A stretch of DNA of 64,000 nt, taken from NCBI GenBank assembly GCA_025618425.1, contig CM046842.1:21618840-21682839 (forward strand). Reading direction: 5' to 3'. The position numbers and the translations under genes are program-made. How positions within the stretch are numbered: the first letter of the stretch is position 1; every line of letters starts with the position of its first letter. The notes below the pieces were generated by a model. The model ran no database searches. It worked only from the letters and a program-made list of their open reading frames with translations, and had not been told where the DNA came from. Shown in pieces: positions 46,343-57,371 of this stretch. The stretch comes from Heliocidaris tuberculata (Eukaryota; Echinodermata; Echinoidea; Camarodonta; Echinometridae).

Positions 46343-48888
46343 GAGGGTACCAATGAAGGTGTTAAATGATAATAAAATTTGGTTGCCATGGTTACCTAAT
46401 AAAAATAGACATACATAAAATATTCAGTTTCACGGACGGACAAGATAGAAATGAGTTTCTTGACTTATTGGTAGTTTATTGGTAGTCTAAACAAATTGTC
46501 ACTGACAATTTTTTTTTCCGGAAAATGTTAGTCAAGTAAACTGACTTCCCTGTCGTATATACATAGAATTTTAAAGCAAGCTGTAACTTTTGCTAGAGGT
46601 CCGAAAACTTTTTGTCACCCACGGACATTTGGGCGTCACGGCGGACATTAACTTAAAAACTGCAAGTGTTCCTATCTAAAATCACGCATACGTACTACTT
46701 GCTTTCTATTTTTGTTCAAAATTTATTTTATTTCACTATTAATTTTCATTTTAAACAAAAATTTAGCTTGGAAAACTAAGTTTTTGATTGGAATCTATGT
46801 CAAAAGTGGATGCTTGGTGTTTGATCTATAATTATTTGCTAACAAAACTTAAGAAAGTTTGGAGAGTGTTAAACTAGGACCAAATAAATCTTTCTAGAAA
46901 ATGTCAGTCCGTGACTCTAGTGTTCAACACCCCTGTTCGAAAAATGGACTATCCATTGACTTTCCGGACCTTGTCAATTAAACAAACGTGAAGTTTAGTA
47001 CATTTAGATATCAATGAAAAACCTGAAAGTGATTTCATCATAAAACTCTAAAAAATAAAATGTTCACCCCAGTGCTCACTCTTAAACGATCAGGCTCTGT
47101 TGTCTCGGCTTATGTATTGTTTGGAAGGGTTAATGCCTGTCAGTGAAAAGATAAAGTGGATGGCATTACACCTGTTCTAAAAACTTAAATAATCAGTGAT
47201 TTTTAAAAAGATTTTGTTTGTTTCTTTCTTTTATGTTCTTGTTTGCTTTTGTTTTTTGTTCTTGTTGTTTTGGGGTTTTCTTCTGTACCAGTGTATCGAA
47301 GGTGGTGTACTGGGATAGCAGTGTTTGAGGCCACACCCGATAAAGTCAGTGGTCTTGGTGTGCAGAGGTGAAGCAGCCTGCTCAAGACATGTAGCTTACA
47401 GGTTGTCTTGTACTTTTGTATGTGGTGAGAAGCTGAGAACGATGTTAGTTGCCGTTTGACAATTAGTTTCAGATTAGCTTAAAGTGCCGATACTACAATG
47501 TATGTTTGTAGCTGTAAATTTTCTGAAGTGTAGTTTTGCTTTAAATGATAACATTGAGATACGAGAAAAGTATGCAAAGTTTTGTTTTATTGTTTTATAC
47601 CAAATGAAGTATGTGAAAGAGAAATTATGTTTTTATATGGATGTAATCCTATGCTTGTAGATGTTATGAATGAAGAAGAAAAATTCTTGTCATGTTGTTC
47701 TGATAATACCTATGAGAAGAACATATAGTAGAGAAGTGTTTGTGCCTGAACCCTTTATATTTTTAGATGGTACATTTATGTTGGGAGAGGGTCAACTGAT
47801 GTTCCTACCAGAAGCAAGATAGAGCGAATAGACACATGATGCACAGTTCACCGAAAACTCGACGTCTCCAGAGAAAAAAACAACAACCGCAAATAGACAG
47901 TATAGTGAGCTGTAATTGTGACGACAATATGGAGACACTATTCTGAAAACTGTTATAAGTGACAAATCGGTTCGATGTACTCACGAGACAAGTCTGAAAG
48001 AAAATGTCAAAGGTGTAAACAAAGACAATCATATTGACTATTCTGAGATTCAGTGTGGATATTTCAGATCCGCTGATATATTATTGAGGTATACGTTGTA
48101 AGATGAGTTCAAAATTGTTTTAACCAGATGTTGATTGAAATGTCATTTAATGATGAAATAAGTGGACAGTTCAGGTCTGCTTTTTAGACAAGAAATTAGT
48201 TGTGGATTTCATTGAGAAAGTCTAGTGAAACATAGAGATTTGGTATTTGGATAAACAGATATTACAGGTCTGTACCAAGACTGTAAGATAATTTGCAGAT
48301 GCATTATAATTATATACAGTCAGACAAGGCAGGTCTACTTATATTGGATAATGTACTTCTGATATAGATTAAATAGAGTGATTCGATACCTATTACAATT
48401 GTGGTGAACATTTATATCTGGCCAGACAAGCCAAAGAAATCAAACTCACTTTTGGAGTGTCAATGTTGTTTTAAAGTTTTAACTTTTGCAAACCATTCTA
48501 TAGAGGGTATTCATTTGGATGCAAGCTCTATCCCTTTTTCATTAGAAATTGGAACTTTTTTTTTATAATAAAACTTGATTATAATTATGAGTATCGTGAA
48601 TGGCATGTGTATGTTTTTCCTTGTTTGAGTACTACCTTGTCACATTGGCTTTAGTGTTAGATTGTAGCCCTGTAATTTGCATGCTCTTTACATTATTAAG
48701 GACTATTTCAATAATCTCAATGGCAGTCATTAAGCAACACTTTCTTTGATATAAAGTGGCCTTCTTTGTGAAAAAATAAAATTAAAAACATTTTCAAAAT
48801 TAAAAAAAAAACATTGAAAAATAGCAATGCATAGATGAATGCAGTGACCTTGGTGTAATAGTTCAAAAGTGTCGTGGCCTTGACCAGG
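46343..48888. other. Apparently single-copy stretch, possible 3' UTR
   Basis: The least repetitive 2.5 kb of the window. 47290-48590 has moderate composition, no long frame, and ends near AATAAA (about 48569), compatible with a + strand 3' UTR or non-coding transcript. No coding exon attaches to it. Confidence 0.3.
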
Positions 48889-50199
48889 ATAGACCTGTTC
48901 ACAAATACATTCAAATTTTAAGTATATTTTTAAAACAGAGGTTGTTCTTTGCAACCTGAAAGCTTGTCAGCACCATTCTCAGTCACGTGTGTGACCAAAA
49001 TCCTGAACAATAGTTCCTTTAAACCTAATTTTCGAGTATTTGTCCTGTAGTAGAAGTCTCTCATTTTGGATATTTGAATAACAATCTTACCCCCAATAGA
49101 TGGAGGGTAAATATTTTAAATGAGAGTACATCATTTTCTTCCAGGGGTCAACATTAGGTCGGTCACGTGTGTGACCTCGCACGAAACGGGGTCTTACTTG
49201 TTGCTATTCAAGCCTACTTTTCTCGTATTTCCCTTGGAATGCAAGTTTCCACTTTTCAATACTGTATGGTGGGATTGCTCTGAACAGTTTGACTGCAATT
49301 TTCCATAAATTAGTGAGAGTTCTTTTCTTTAAGAGGTGAAAATTGGGTCGGTCACGTGTGTGACCACTCAAAAAAGGGCATTTTTAAATGTCTCGATAAA
49401 AACATTATGGTTGGGTAATGACTTTTGCTTGTCAAGAAAAAGGAAACCTTTTTCATGTAAGAAACTAGTAATATAAAAAAAAACAATAAAATGTAGTCTG
49501 ATTTTCCGGCAATGAGGCAAAATTCGATGGTCACGTGTGTGACTGAAAGTTTCATTTTTCAAAGAATGGCCCGTCAGAGGCTTGTCAGACATAGCAAAAA
49601 GTAATGCTGCAAACCGGATTCCAAGTATTGTAGTCCATCAAATTAACACATTGTCTGCGGGAACCGGGTTGTCCCTGTATTAAGCCTATGGGAATCAGTG
49701 AATTTGGTAGTCAACGGGTTAATAACAGGTCATTGGAATACCTCGTTACTAGGTCCCCAGGAAAGAAACATCCATAAATTTGAATAAGTGTGTGAACAGG
49801 TCTATTCACGGATGTATTTTAAGTCTACTTTCATGTAAAAGTTGTTAGATGTCGGCCTACACTTATTTTGTCTACTTTGTATATTTGCCTTGGATGCAAA
49901 GACTTTTGAAGAAGAAAAAAATCACAATAAGGTGATTTCAATAGACTTGTGTATCACCATTTGAATAGACCGATTTTGTAATGTATTCAAATTTATGCAC
50001 ATTTCTTCTCTGAGCACCTAGTGACGAGCTATTCCATTAACCTGCTTTTTTATAAATGAGCCTCAATGCTTGGAATCCAGTTTGCATACATTACTTGTTG
50101 CTATGTCCGGCAAGCCTCGGGCAAGCTTTCAGGTTGTCAAGAACAACCTTTGTTTGAAAGGTAGGCATAAAATTTGAATACATTACCAAACCGGTCTAT
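48889..50199. mobile_element. Compound 1.3-kb inverted repeat carrying array B
   Basis: Three blocks pair in antiparallel order: 48889-48966 with 50121-50199 (GGTTGTTCTT..CAACCTGAAAGC), 49575-49632 with 50060-50119 (GACATAGCAA, GGATTCCAAG), and 49724-49808 with 49961-50047 (TAAATTTGAATA, GTCTATTCA). The left arm is longer because it holds the CACGTG array and a second insert; the axis lies at 49809-49960. It resembles a Foldback/MITE-derived structure. Confidence 0.8.
48982..49543 (+). repeat. CACGTG-dyad tandem array B (4 units)
   Basis: GTCACGTGTGTGAC recurs exactly at 48982, 49162, 49351 and 49530 (spacings 180, 189, 179), with diverged sequence between. Reverse orientation of array A; flanks such as CCTCGCAC are shared. 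Confidence 0.85.
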
Positions 50200-51200
50200 T
50201 GTACCAAAACGGGGCAGTAGAATAGAGCAGTAGGATCTTAGCGTGCATAGATGTGGACTTTCCTACAACAATGTCCAATGATAAGTGTGTCTAAAAGTTT
50301 TGTATTCCCACGGTTATATTCGCTTTCATTTATTTGTACCTGATATATTTTTATATGACTTGTTATTCTTTTTAATTCTGTTTTTTATGATTATGTTGTG
50401 TTCTTTTTTTTAAATTATTATTATTTACTTTTTGATTGTTAATAGTTAGTAAGTCTTTTTACTTTTATATCAAGCAATCTAATCTGGACTGTATGTATAA
50501 TTTCATAGCAATTCATGAAATTCTTGAATGGGATATCTCTTTCTTTCAGTAATCCCTTGGTAAAAATGATATTTTGCGATGCTTGATCATTTCTTTTATA
50601 ACGGCAATCTAATTCTGCTCATCGAATTAAGATCTGTTTATGTTACTGAGAAATTTTAAGTTAGTTATTTTTATTTCAGCAATTCTACACAGGACTTTTG
50701 TATCACTATGTTTATGTTTTGTTTGCTATGTCATACTTTTTTCGGTAGACATAAAAAAAATTTTTTTAAATGTAGCCGATTGCTGCTATTTCATGCGTTT
50801 TTAGGTAGACATAAAATAAAAAAAGACAAATTACAAAAAATGTAGCCGATTACTGTAATTTGTTTCTTTAATTGTTGTTTGTTTGTTAATGTTAAATTAT
50901 CTTACGATATCTATCGATTCAAAGGAAATGCATGATTTTACACATCAAAACAAATCCATATAATTTGGAAATAGAAATCACATTTAAAATGAATATATCT
51001 TAGGATCTTTTCAAAATTAATGCAAGATGGGCTCAATGACAACATAAGTGAGTCATGATAAAAATTACCCCGTGCATAAAATGCAATATTTAAATACTTA
51101 GCATGCTAAAGGAAGTCAACAAATAGGAGACTTAGTGGGAACAAATCTACATTAATTTTTACAAAGTTGGGTATCCTGTAAAAAGATAAAGTTGAGTTCT
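50200..51200. other. Spacer with a short tandem duplication
   Basis: GTAGACATAAAA...TGTAGCCGATT is duplicated at about 50746 and 50812. Otherwise AT-rich; no gene recognised. Confidence 0.4.
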
Positions 51201-51338
51201 GGGGAGCGTTTCATCAAGTGTCTTGTCAGTGATTTTTACCGACAAATTTGCTCTCAGCCAATCAGATGCAAGGATTTCAGTAGCTTATAACAGTTGTCGG
51301 TGAAAATCACTGACAAAACACTTGATGAAACGCTCCCC
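51201..51338. mobile_element. Hairpin MITE with GGGGAGCGTTTCATCAAG ends
   Basis: Arms 51201-51245 and 51294-51338 pair over about 45 bp with few mismatches. The lead-in GTTGAGTTC(T/A)GGGGAG is shared with the element at 63798. Confidence 0.85.
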
Positions 51339-51678
51339 TGGCCATGTGATACCACTGTGAAAGAAATTGCCTGAATGCCATTGGGAAAGGTAAATGATAT
51401 AGTATACATAAAAATTGATGTATACTGTGAGGTTTTGTAATCATAGGAATGGTAAGAACTTGACTAAGTCTTTCCGAGAGTCACATGCACTTGACACAGA
51501 AAGGAGCGTATGCGACTATACACTAATAAGCAGCATGAATTTTTCTCCAAAATTTTCTGCTATTTCTTGTCATATCGAATATAAGGACAAATGAAGAGAA
51601 ATGATTTTCCTTAACATCACTGCTATGATGCAAAAGAATGTGAAAACTTACTTTTCAGATTTTTCTAAAACTCAACCT

Positions 51679-51933
51679 CAGGGGCGGCGCCAGGGTATTT
51701 TGATAGGAGGGGCAAGACGACCTAAAGATGACGTCATATTTTTTCTCCATTAAATAACAGGGGTAATATAGAGTTATATGTTTAAGACCTCTCTTTTTAA
51801 TACTCCTCTTTCTTCTTTCTTCCCTTTTCTTCCTCCTTTTCTTCTTTCTTCTTCTTTTTTTTTCTTTTTTCACTACTTGAAAAATCATAGGGGGGCGGTC
51901 GCCCCCTCTGCCCCCCCTGTAGCGCCGCCCCTG
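51679..51933. mobile_element. hAT-type MITE, copy 3, perfect 8-bp target duplication
   Basis: CAGGGGCGGCGC ends, 255 bp, flanked by CTCAACCT at 51671-51678 and 51934-51941. Closely similar to copy 1, so both look recent. Confidence 0.87.
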
Positions 51934-52194
51934 CTCAACCTTCTCTTTAAAAGCAATATAATAGATTTATAATCCAAAGGTAAATACTCTGAAAATTCCA
52001 GTGAAAATCACTCCTAAATCTACAAGCATGCCAAGGTAATCTAGTATAACAGAATGCTCCAAACAGCTATACTGAAATGAATTCCTACAATATTCGATGT
52101 TTGAATTATTAAGGAGTGGTCCAGCGGACTTCACACCTATGGAAGGGAAAATGAGGATTTAAATACTCAGTTTATCTTGGAAAGCATTACAATA

Positions 52195-52420
52195 ATAATT
52201 GTTTACCCAGGGAAGCAACATCAGCATCAATACTGTTCTTCGTGAGGGCCCTGCAATTATTATGACCCCAGCAATTGTCAGGTACTCATTTACACCTGGG
52301 CAGAGAGGGGCAACCGTGGGTAAAACTTCTTGTCCAATGATGTAAGCACCTGGCGAGGATCGAACCCACTACCTCTCGTATGAGAGTCAAGAGCCTTCAC
52401 CATTATACCACAGTGCTCGG
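52195..52420 (-). mobile_element. tRNA-derived SINE (reverse)
   Basis: On the minus strand: GAGCACTGTGGTATAATGG head, CTCTCATACGAGAGG, GGGTTCGATCC box B, GGTGCTTACATC, GGGCCCTCACGAAG, CCCTGGGTAAAC and an ATT tail. It is the fullest copy of the family in this window. Confidence 0.82.
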
Positions 52421-52655
52421 TAAAACTAATTCTACAAGTCATTCGGCAATTTTAGGTAAATTCAATCCTACTGACGTGATACTGGTGCTTATTTGTTACC
52501 ATGGCAGCATTGATTGTTCTCTCAATAGCCCCACATAGTTTTCCGATTATTAATGTTAAATATACAATCTGATTGCAGTAAATTAGTTTCAGATCATCTA
52601 AAAGAATAATTGTCATGATTTCCAGGGATATCATTTTGGTTGGGTTATAACATGG

Positions 52656-53050
52656 TTATGGATTTCTTAAGCTCTTATACCTACATGCATGCAATATGTT
52701 AAATCGGAGACCTTGCTTATTGAGGGTGGGAGCTTCCACCTTCTCCCAGATCGCTTCTTTAACACCACGTTCAAACCACCTAGCTTCTCGATCCAAAATG
52801 ATGACTTCTTTGTTCTGGAAAGAGTGTCCCGTCGAGTTAAGATGTGAAAATACAGCTGAATCAGGAATTGTAATACATCCACTAGATTTGCGGTGTTGGT
52901 ACATCCGTGCTTTCAGTGTCTGCTGGGTTTCACCGACGTAGAATTATTGACACTCTTTTTTGGTCACATCTAATTCCATAGACAACGTTGCGTTTCTTGC
53001 CTTTGGCCGGAGCCTTCGGAAAGTTAGCAGCCGTCTATCCCGTTCCAATT
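52656..53050 (-). pseudogene. GIY-YIG endonuclease end of a Penelope-like retroelement
   Basis: Minus-strand frames give, in order, AANFPKAPAKGKKRNVVYGI, CDQK, FYVGETQQTLKARMYQHR, HLNSTGHSF, ILDREARWFERGVKEAIW and PTLNKQ. The YVGET...LKARM...H pattern plus the GHSF and LDRE..WFERGVKEA signatures are those of GIY-YIG domains at the C terminus of Penelope-like elements. A one-base frameshift after CDQK and an in-frame TAA just before FYVGE show that it is dead. No reverse transcriptase lies upstream within reach. Confidence 0.75.
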
Positions 53051-53547
53051 TTCCCGCTGAAAGTTCATGTGTACTTCATGGTTCAACGAACAGACGTGAA
53101 CGACAAGACGAGGTCCCCAAGAACGGGATTCAGAACGCCTGAAGAAGCCAGAAGTAACTGGTGAAACGTTGCGAAGAAACAGCTATAGTGAGTAGCTTAT
53201 GTCCAGTATTTGGTTTATAATACCAATAATATTTAGCATTACTGGATGAATCATAACATTTTCGGAACCTACCTAATTTAGTTTCTGAACAATAATATGA
53301 ATACTCAACATAGGAATTTGATGCGATGTCAGCCTTATATACGGAATAAAGGCCAAATCAGTTTCAAATCATGGACAATCGCAGGACTGCTTTGACGTCA
53401 CTACGACTTTGCCTTTGCTTTCCTTCCTACTAGAAGGATCGTAATATGCCGTAATTTCGATTTTTCTATTTAGATTTAAATGACTATTCAGAACGTCAAT
53501 TAAACGTATTTTATGTGTTAAAACGTGGATATCTAATGCTATTACAT

Positions 53548-53553
53548 TTTATT
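53548..53553 (-). promoter_or_regulatory. Poly-A signal after the 53.6-kb candidate exon
   Basis: AATAAA on the minus strand (TTTATT as written), 43 bases downstream of the candidate stop codon. Confidence 0.4.
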
Positions 53554-53596
53554 CCAAAATCAGATCGCAGACTGATCGTATAATGTGCGGTGGGCT

Positions 53597-53724
53597 TTAG
53601 AGGCATCTTCGTAATAGACTTTCTTTTGTCTGGGGTTCAGTCAAGCCTTCACTAAGGCTATCATCGTTTTCACCATGGCTTCCTTCAAATTCTTCATTTT
53701 CAGATGTTGGGTGATCACACAAAT
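53597..53724 (-). CDS. Candidate terminal coding exon of an unidentified host gene
   Basis: On the minus strand an acceptor-like TTTTGCTCTGACAACAG is followed by 2 bases and 41 codons ending in TAA (53597-53599). The peptide is acidic and non-repetitive; it includes PTSENEEFEGSHGENDDS and ends in SLLRRCL. An AATAAA on the same strand (53548-53553) follows the stop by 43 bases, as expected for a last exon. The exon needs one base from the preceding exon. I do not recognise the protein; it looks like a cytoplasmic acidic tail. The combination of acceptor, open frame, stop and close poly-A signal argues against chance, but the segment is short. Confidence 0.42.
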
Positions 53725-54435
53725 CTGTTGTCAGAGCAAAATGTTTTCATATGATTTTATGTAGATTAGGCATGATGCTCGACAGTTCAATTTCGATGAA
53801 ATCAAATTCAGTTGATACCTTCTGTTGTTGAATATAAGATAGATGAAGATGAAATATAGCCAAATTCACACTGGACTTAGTAGTGCATTTAGGCAACTTA
53901 TATTTGAAGTTTGTACAATGTGAAAAATAACTGTAAAACTACATTTTGGGGGGCCTTGAAATTACAAGTTATTGTCGTTATTTCAATTTTACAATTTTTT
54001 CCCTGTAATCAACAGCAAATTTGTTGGTTTACCGGAAATCAGCATATATTTACAATAGCCCGACGTAAAACACTTAAAAAAACCATTTTCTCATATTTTA
54101 ACAATTTACCCTGTTAAATTACAAATCGTTTCCGTGGTTCCGTTTTAATATACATAGATTTTCCTGTTAGAAAGTAAAGTTTTTACTATTTAACAAAAAT
54201 ATGATTTTATGCTAACAGTTTCATTGTTTTTCCTACCCAAGTCTGTGAGAAAAACACAATCGCCAGTATTCTGAACTCCGGTTTAACCTGTTATTTTACA
54301 AGTACTGTGGGAAAAAACGGGCATTCCCGGCATCCTGACTGCCACGAAATTTCCCGTGAAAAAAAACCCGGCAATATAAGTGTGTGTCCAGGTATGCCTT
54401 TACATGAGTTCATCTTTAGTTGCCTAGGCTTTTTA

Positions 54436-55020
54436 AAGGGCAATCCAACCCTGGTAATAAGATGATTTGTGTGAAAGCAGAAAAATAAGAAAAAGGGGAT
54501 GGTGAAAGTTTGAAAGAAATCGGACAAGGACTACGAAAGTTATGGATGTTTGAAAAATGAGATCACTACATCTATGCGAATCTCAAATTGGCAATTTCGT
54601 GAGTCAATTGTGACATTTTTGTGGACAACTCTCCCATTTGTCGTACACAAAAATATCATTAATTTGCGGTTTTCTTCGAGGTGCTTTTACCTCGGGGCTG
54701 TACTCAAAATACATAGGAGATAGCATATTGTTATAGGTCCTCATTAACGAAAAGATCGTACTGAGTAATGCATTTTGAAAAATGGTGACATTTTAGTCAT
54801 TTTGTGTGTTAGAGCGAATGGGCGAGTTGTCCACAGCTACATCACAGTGACATTACCTATTCGGCCAATTTGAAATTCCCATATGCATAGTGATTACAAA
54901 TTTCAAAAATTCATAATTTTCTTATTGCTTGTCCGATTTCGTTCACACTTTCACCAATCTGCTTCTCTGATTTTCCCTCTTTCTTTCAAAGCAACTTGCT
55001 ATTAAGGTTGGATTTCCCTT
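54436..55020. mobile_element. Long-armed foldback, TA-flanked
   Basis: Left arm 54436-54590 pairs with 54850-55020: AAGG(G/A)AATCCAACC ends, then GAAATCGGACAAG(G/C)A and TTGGTGAAAG phrases in mirror order over about 160 bp. Adjacent TA on both sides suggests a TA target. A fragment is at 26960-27130. Confidence 0.75.
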
Positions 55021-55107
55021 TAGACAGTCCTAGTTATGTAGAATAAAACTGTTATCGTTGATAAGTATAATAGTATAGAGCTATCTCACCATTTCCTTGC
55101 ATATCAG

Positions 55108-55218
55108 GATAAGCATTATTCCGTGCACATATTGGACTATGATGCTTCCGATGGAATATGGTCACACATGCAAAAGAGCCCAGTTCTCGGCACGAGATTT
55201 ACTCAAATTCACTCCTGA
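55108..55218 (+). CDS. Candidate terminal exon, unidentified protein
   Basis: After TTTCCTTGCATATCAG, a good acceptor, there are 36 sense codons and a TGA. The peptide contains SVHILDYDASDGIWSHM and QKSPVLGTRFTQ, a mixed composition that reads like real protein. No canonical poly-A signal is obvious downstream; GATAAA occurs at about 55273. No family recognised. It lies on the strand opposite to the candidates at 53.6 and 56.6 kb, so it would be a separate gene or a chance frame. Confidence 0.3.
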   Translation, partial: DKHYSVHILDYDASDGIWSHMQKSPVLGTRFTQIHS

Positions 55219-56540
55219 TTATATAGTATATCTGCTCCATCATATATATTATGTTTCGAGTCCAAGCAAATACGATAAATATTTTGATGAATATAAGACG
55301 CAAAACAGAAGAGCGGGAGTTGCAAATAGCGAATAGTACTTAATATATTAAAAGGTTGGCCGATTATAATGATAATGGTAATTCATGTTCTAATGATTCG
55401 TATTATTTCAGTTTTTGTCTAACATTTTCTAGTGCCTTGTGGCAAAGCAGAAAGAGCAGTGAAAATATTAAAGCCACATAATTTGGGCTGAAAGAAGTTA
55501 CGCCTGTATGTGACGCACAAACACCAATGAGCACATTCACACTGAATATTTAAATCATGACACTCTTCTTAAATGAGAAGAGTTCAGGTTGACTTGTGAC
55601 AGAGCCTGTAAACAGTTTGGAACCAAATATCAAACCGAGGACTTGATGAACGTCAGGTGATCACAGTTCAGCTAATAGGATACGCTCTTACAAATACTAC
55701 ACCACCAAAACTGTTGTCTTTGTAGAGGTAAATAGTAACCAGGCATATTTGTGATAAGGCTGTAACGTCATTTTTAATGTTTATTAGATTTTGTTTTAAT
55801 TGATATCCTAAGTATCCCATTTTTCCCCTCATGCTACTGAGTTCCTCATGTATTATGCGAAAGTTCCATCAAGTTAACATGTCGTGCATTATATGCGTTA
55901 TAAGATTTTGCTCTTAGAAATACCAGGGCATTGTCTAAATATAGAGTTGCGATCGATTCAGATCGATCACAACTCCTACACAACAGTTGCGATTGATTCG
56001 AATTAATCGCAAGTCTCTCCGGGGCCCAGGAGTATCGATACATTGGATAAGTGTATGTATAGGGCCTCAGACATTTGAAATGCAAATAAAATCGCAATGA
56101 ACGAATGAGAGTAAACGAAAAGAATAGATTCTTCCTGAAAATAATACGTAAATCCTAGCCTAGGGTACAAAGGTTGCGTTTGTAGACGCAAAAAATACAA
56201 ACAATAGGCTTTCTCAACAGAGGTACCTTCAATACATATATCAATACAGAAAGGTAGACAGACAAGGAATACATGTGTACACATATCTATGCACTACTCG
56301 AAATTCATTGAACTGTGCATTTTGCGTATTGTCAGTGTATACTATTAGGCCACTGATTTTTTTTGCGTAGAGATCAGTGATGTAGGCTGGTTTGGTTTAA
56401 CGGGCTGGTTTCGGGGTGCAAAACAGACACCCTTTAGCGGATTCCTGTGAAAGAGCCTTTCGTGAACTCGTGGTGTCATTTGGGGAATACCCTATTAAAC
56501 GGGGAATTTCATAGGATTGTACCTTGCTAATTGGACTTAC
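55219..56540. other. Spacer with a small hairpin
   Basis: GTTGCGATCGATTC with GATCGATCACAACT at 55946-55975 and a diverged third copy to 56015 form a partial relative of the 43506 MITE. No gene recognised. Confidence 0.35.
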
Positions 56541-56694
56541 GGCATTAGAACACATGTTAAAGCTCCGTTTGCTGCACATATAATGCCACTATATAATGAT
56601 TGATTTTGGAGAAGAATGGGCAGTTCTTCATTAATGAACCGGCGAGGAACTATAACGGCGATTACATACGACATGTACAAAGCGAGCTGATATT
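56541..56694 (-). CDS. Candidate internal exon with two hydrophobic segments
   Basis: A 154-bp minus-strand segment begins after an acceptor-like ...CAAAAACACAG and ends at a consensus donor GTAAGT (56535-56540), which forms an in-frame TAA if unspliced. The reading includes YQLALYMSYVIAVIVP, then polar INEELPILLQNQ, then a second hydrophobic run, SGIICAANGALTCVL. This suggests part of a multi-pass membrane protein, but no family motif is visible. Codon use is balanced, unlike the AT-rich surroundings. Its end phase (two bases left) does not join directly to the exon at 53597-53724, so they would need another exon between them or belong to different genes. Confidence 0.33.
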
Positions 56695-57120
56695 CTGTGT
56701 TTTTGAACAACATACAATTACGTGAGTATTTAGCAACTCTTTTGAAGTATTTCATCTTCATGTATTTTCTTCCTATATCGATTACCCTGTCATGATTTTA
56801 ATTTGTAAACATGTATGAATAGATACCGAAAACATGAAAGACAATCAAAACGATTTTTTTTTTAAAGTATCACTCATAAGGAAGATTGTATGTATCTCTG
56901 GAAGTCTAATATGAATAATAAAAACTTGCATTAAATGTGTAGTCTCAACTGTACGATAGCGATTACTAAAAGTAAATGGTATAGGTTCAATTATTCATAT
57001 ATCCAGTGAGTAAATGAATGTGGCTGAATTTGCCGGGTAGACCTAAAACCCTCAAAATCTCTCTCTTTTTTAAAAAATCTGTTGAAAGAGAACACTATAG
57101 AAAATATTAAAAGATTTTTG
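56695..57120. other. Spacer
   Basis: AT-rich; nothing recognised. Confidence 0.35.
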
Positions 57121-57292
57121 GTTTGGGTGTCATTAGTTTATATCAATACCCCTCTGCGTGCTTCTTTTTATTGGTTATCCTAATCTTCGAAAAAAGAAAC
57201 CAAAAAGTTTGGGTGTCATTAGTTTATATCAATACCCCTCTGCGTGCTTCTTTTTATTGGTTATCCTAATCTTCGAAAAAAGAAACCAAAAA
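57121..57292. repeat. Perfect 86-bp tandem duplication
   Basis: 57121-57206 and 57207-57292 appear identical, which implies a recent event or an assembly artefact. Confidence 0.92.
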
Positions 57293-57371
57293 TCATAGGT
57301 AGACTTATTACATTAAAGTGATTTGGTAACTTTGTAGAGGCTTGATAAAATCTGAGCTGCCTGAGCTGCTA

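Larger units (their letters stand above)
53060..54435. other. Spacer containing the candidate exon at 53.6 kb
   Basis: 53930-54360 has recurring TTTAC(C)/GTAAA phrases (TGTTAAATTACAA, GTTATTTTAC) suggesting a decayed repeat. No other gene recognised. Confidence 0.35.

Noticed and set aside
53139..53175. Hammerhead ribozyme-like core CTGAAGA...GAAAC beside the GIY-YIG relic
   Set aside because: Stem II forms only with an extra A, no cleavage triplet with pairing helix I/III strands is found, and it lies on the strand opposite to the GIY-YIG frame. A covariance-model search (Rfam hammerhead) would decide.
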